64,000 nucleotides of DNA from Vitellaria paradoxa (lineage: Eukaryota > Streptophyta > Magnoliopsida > Ericales > Sapotaceae), in assembly GCA_019916065.1 (NCBI GenBank), contig CM034242.1, forward strand, positions 6,444,453 to 6,508,452. The letters are read 5' to 3'. The translations under genes and the position numbers were made by a program. Shown piece after piece: positions 63,240-64,000 of this stretch; position 1 is the first letter of the stretch, and each line of letters starts with the position of its first letter. The notes below the pieces were generated by a model. The model did not search any database, was not told the origin of the DNA, and was given only the letters and a program-made list of their open reading frames with translations.

Positions 63240-64000
63240 ATGTCATGATTTTAGGAGGAAACTAAGAACTTATTTTCATAAAACTAAATACTGTGGCATG
63301 GTAATTATGTCTAATCTCCATTGTCGATTAGTGTGAGACTCGGATGAGATTAACAAAGATAGAGAGTTGCTTGTTCTTACTTAATTACCTCACTCCAAAA
63401 TAAAAGCTCAGATGAAAATTCAGTTTATCAATTCAAATTTTAAAAAAAATGTTAAGTGAGGTAAATCAAGACAAGTTTTCCCCCAAGTGCAAGGTGTGGT
63501 TGAAGCACAAAATAACTGGTAAGTCCCAGGTCATTTCCACAGGGATCTAGGGAGTAATGAAGTGAATGACTCTAATGGAGATTAATTTGGCAAAACACAA
63601 CTCACCAAAAAAATATGAAACAGAAAATTAAAATCTGATTTGGTTGGTTGATGGTTTTGAACTAGTTTTCCAAAAGCAAAATGAATTTAAACTTAAAGAT
63701 TAAGTGATAAAAAAATTGAGCAAGACAAGTTTAATACCAATCCAAATGAATTTCAAGTGCCAAGAGTTTATAAATTACCAAATCAATTTGTGCTGATTTT
63801 TTTTGAGAAAATTAATTTCAATTGAAACAAACCATGGATTAAACAGTCAATGTGCATAACCTATTTTAAGGACAATAGAGTTCTAATTCTAGCAACCCAC
63901 ATACAACAATGTCATGAGAGTTCTAAGTTAAGCAACACCTATGAACTCATCAATAGGATATACAAATTTGGATTAATCGGGTCTTGAATCAATGAGTTCT
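63240..64000. other. Unique DNA after SRLK-5, retroelement-like
   Basis: No ORF is seen. AAGTCCCAGGTCATTTCCAC followed by AGGGAT near 63,520-63,547 resembles a motif I associate with plant retroelement-derived repeats. Nothing here matches the downstream flanks of the other copies beyond about 63,255. Confidence 0.25.

Larger units (their letters stand above)
51104..63240. repeat. Tandem block A3, partial and rearranged
   Basis: 51,104-52,322 is a third, more diverged copy of the leader (compare 1-1510 and 28,661-30,190). About 52,860-53,127 plus 57,254-58,570 match the distal upstream DNA of SRLK-2 and SRLK-4 (17,450-19,250 and 40,250-41,590), split by a CACTA-like element. 59,460-63,240 matches the proximal promoter and body of subtype I genes. 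It is therefore a mosaic: subtype II-like far upstream and subtype I-like gene. Confidence 0.75.

Overview
This is nuclear DNA from a flowering plant, most likely a eudicot. The evidence is spliced genes with GT-AG introns, AT-rich intergenic DNA, plant-type MITEs and a CACTA-type transposon. The species cannot be named from the sequence. The only convincing genes are five paralogues of one family, all on the + strand: G-type (bulb-type) lectin S-domain receptor-like serine/threonine kinases. Each shows the same seven-exon layout of signal peptide, B-lectin, S-locus glycoprotein, PAN, transmembrane segment and kinase. I call them SRLK-1 to SRLK-5.

Layout: SRLK-1 (6,303-9,812), SRLK-2 (22,690-26,192), SRLK-3 (30,431-32,992), SRLK-4 (44,135-47,647) and SRLK-5 (59,763-63,212). 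They form two subtypes: I (1, 3, 5) and II (2, 4). The array is a tandem duplication. Block A1 (1 to about 28,660) holds a I+II pair and recurs as block A2 (about 28,661-51,103). A third, rearranged partial copy A3 (about 51,104-63,240) ends in one subtype I gene. Noncoding DNA between genes is duplicated along with them.

Gene status: SRLK-4 is intact (844 codons plus stop, all seven exons in phase). SRLK-5 is open throughout (840 aa) but has lost its C-terminal tail and 3' flank. SRLK-2 differs from SRLK-4 by two one-base deletions that break its frame. SRLK-1 carries about 13 one-base indels but no nonsense substitution and no broken splice site, so either a degraded gene or poor sequence quality is possible. 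SRLK-3 is a true 5'-truncated pseudogene: a deletion of about 5.5 kb, starting at the end of a small MITE, removed its first half, and several stop codons followed.

Comparing blocks dates individual insertions because empty sites are visible. A 112-bp MITE (8-bp target duplication) and a 484-bp element are in A1 only. A poly(A)-tailed retroposon is in A1 and A2 but not A3. An 883-bp inverted-repeat element lies just upstream of SRLK-2 but not SRLK-4. A CACTA-like element of about 4.1 kb is in A3 only. A conserved 150-200-bp upstream module lies next to SRLK-1 and SRLK-5 but has been pushed 2.3-3.2 kb away from SRLK-2 and SRLK-4.

I saw no tRNA, rRNA, CRISPR or bacterial-type feature. The most biologically interesting point is that the proteins seem to join an SD2-like (At2g19130-like) ectodomain to an SD1-type RD kinase. 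No wholly new system is evident.
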